This document shows positions 13,675 through 13,792 of a stretch of 13,792 bases of DNA, one piece after another. This stretch comes from an uncultured Collinsella sp. GTDB taxonomy: Bacteria; Actinomycetota; Coriobacteriia; Coriobacteriales; Coriobacteriaceae. The translations under genes were made by a program, and so were the position numbers. The notes under the pieces are model-generated. The model was not told where the DNA came from and made no database searches. It worked only from the letters and a program-made list of their open reading frames with translations. Within the stretch, counting starts at the first letter, position 1. Every line of letters starts with the position of its first letter. The DNA lies in NCBI GenBank assembly GCA_902465425.1, contig CABQNA010000018.1, positions 1 to 13,792 of the forward strand, written 5' to 3'.

Positions 13675-13792
13675 CGCTCCCCAGGGGACCCGCGCGCAGC
13701 GAAAACCATGCCCATGTCGCTATCCGCATCGCCATTTTGCTGCACTGACTTTTCTGAATGCCGGGACCGAATTAATTAACCTGCCTCCCGTG

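Larger units (their letters stand above)
13255..13792. other. Region without a supported gene
   Basis: About 540 bases to the window end have only short open frames on both strands. None combines a ribosome site, sensible composition and a recognisable domain. The overlapping frames near 13457-13748 are rich in Arg, Ser, Pro and Cys, as expected of GC-rich noncoding DNA. Within it lie a GC-rich hairpin (13293-13330), a 6-bp hairpin with T-tract (13336-13341 with 13356-13361, then TTT) and a pair of imperfect inverted repeats (13437-13674). It could be a long leader of a gene to the right, a degenerated element or a dispersed repeat. I see no tRNA or rRNA. Confidence 0.6.

Noticed and set aside
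13457..13748. Overlapping short frames of 75-92 residues on both strands near the right end
   Set aside because: No ribosome site of note, no domain, and both strands are equally open, so neither is convincing as a gene.

Overview
The window is high-GC, tightly packed bacterial DNA carrying ordinary chromosomal genes. The gene set (Lgt, YebC, CoaX, an AmaP/DUF2273/Asp23 cluster, YitT-type and DUF6020-type membrane proteins), the codon usage and the intergenic GGGGACAGG-type hairpins suggest a Gram-positive actinobacterium, most likely Coriobacteriia close to Collinsella. That assignment is inferred from gene content and memory, not from a marker gene or a search.

Layout. Positions 1-1253 hold the 3' end of a type III pantothenate kinase gene (coaX), a dCMP deaminase and a small NifU-type Fe-S scaffold protein. 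Positions 1363-2184 encode Lgt, the lipoprotein diacylglyceryl transferase. Positions 2319-4502 encode a large polytopic membrane protein of DUF6020 type and unknown role. Positions 4668-5474 encode YebC, closed by a strong terminator. Positions 5640-7115 form a three-gene envelope-stress cluster: AmaP-like anchor, DUF2273 membrane protein and Asp23/Gls24 protein. Positions 7322-8344 encode a YitT-type membrane protein. Positions 8494-9789 encode a zinc-ribbon membrane protein with a Pro-Glu-rich tail. A convergent terminator at 9839-9882 separates it from a minus-strand M20 amidohydrolase (9912-11375). This is divergent from a plus-strand YtcJ-type metal-dependent amidohydrolase (11544-13181). 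The last 611 bases hold no gene I can support, but do contain a terminator, another hairpin and a pair of imperfect inverted repeats.

How the genes relate. Most are housekeeping: cofactor and nucleotide supply, Fe-S assembly, lipoprotein maturation and translation. The Asp23 cluster is a real functional unit at the membrane. The two hydrolases share a divergent control region and may both act on imported peptide- or amide-like substrates, but their substrates cannot be read from sequence.

The least ordinary signal is intergenic. At least five hairpins carry a GGG(G)AC(A/G)GG or GGGGTCAGG core in the loop, and four sit directly at the 3' ends of genes, in three cases touching or including the stop codon. 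Two copies, 4.9 kb apart and inverted, match at 45 of 48 positions. This looks like a dispersed, structured repeat family whose stems differ between copies while the loop stays similar. No complete mobile element, CRISPR array, phage gene or defence system is visible.
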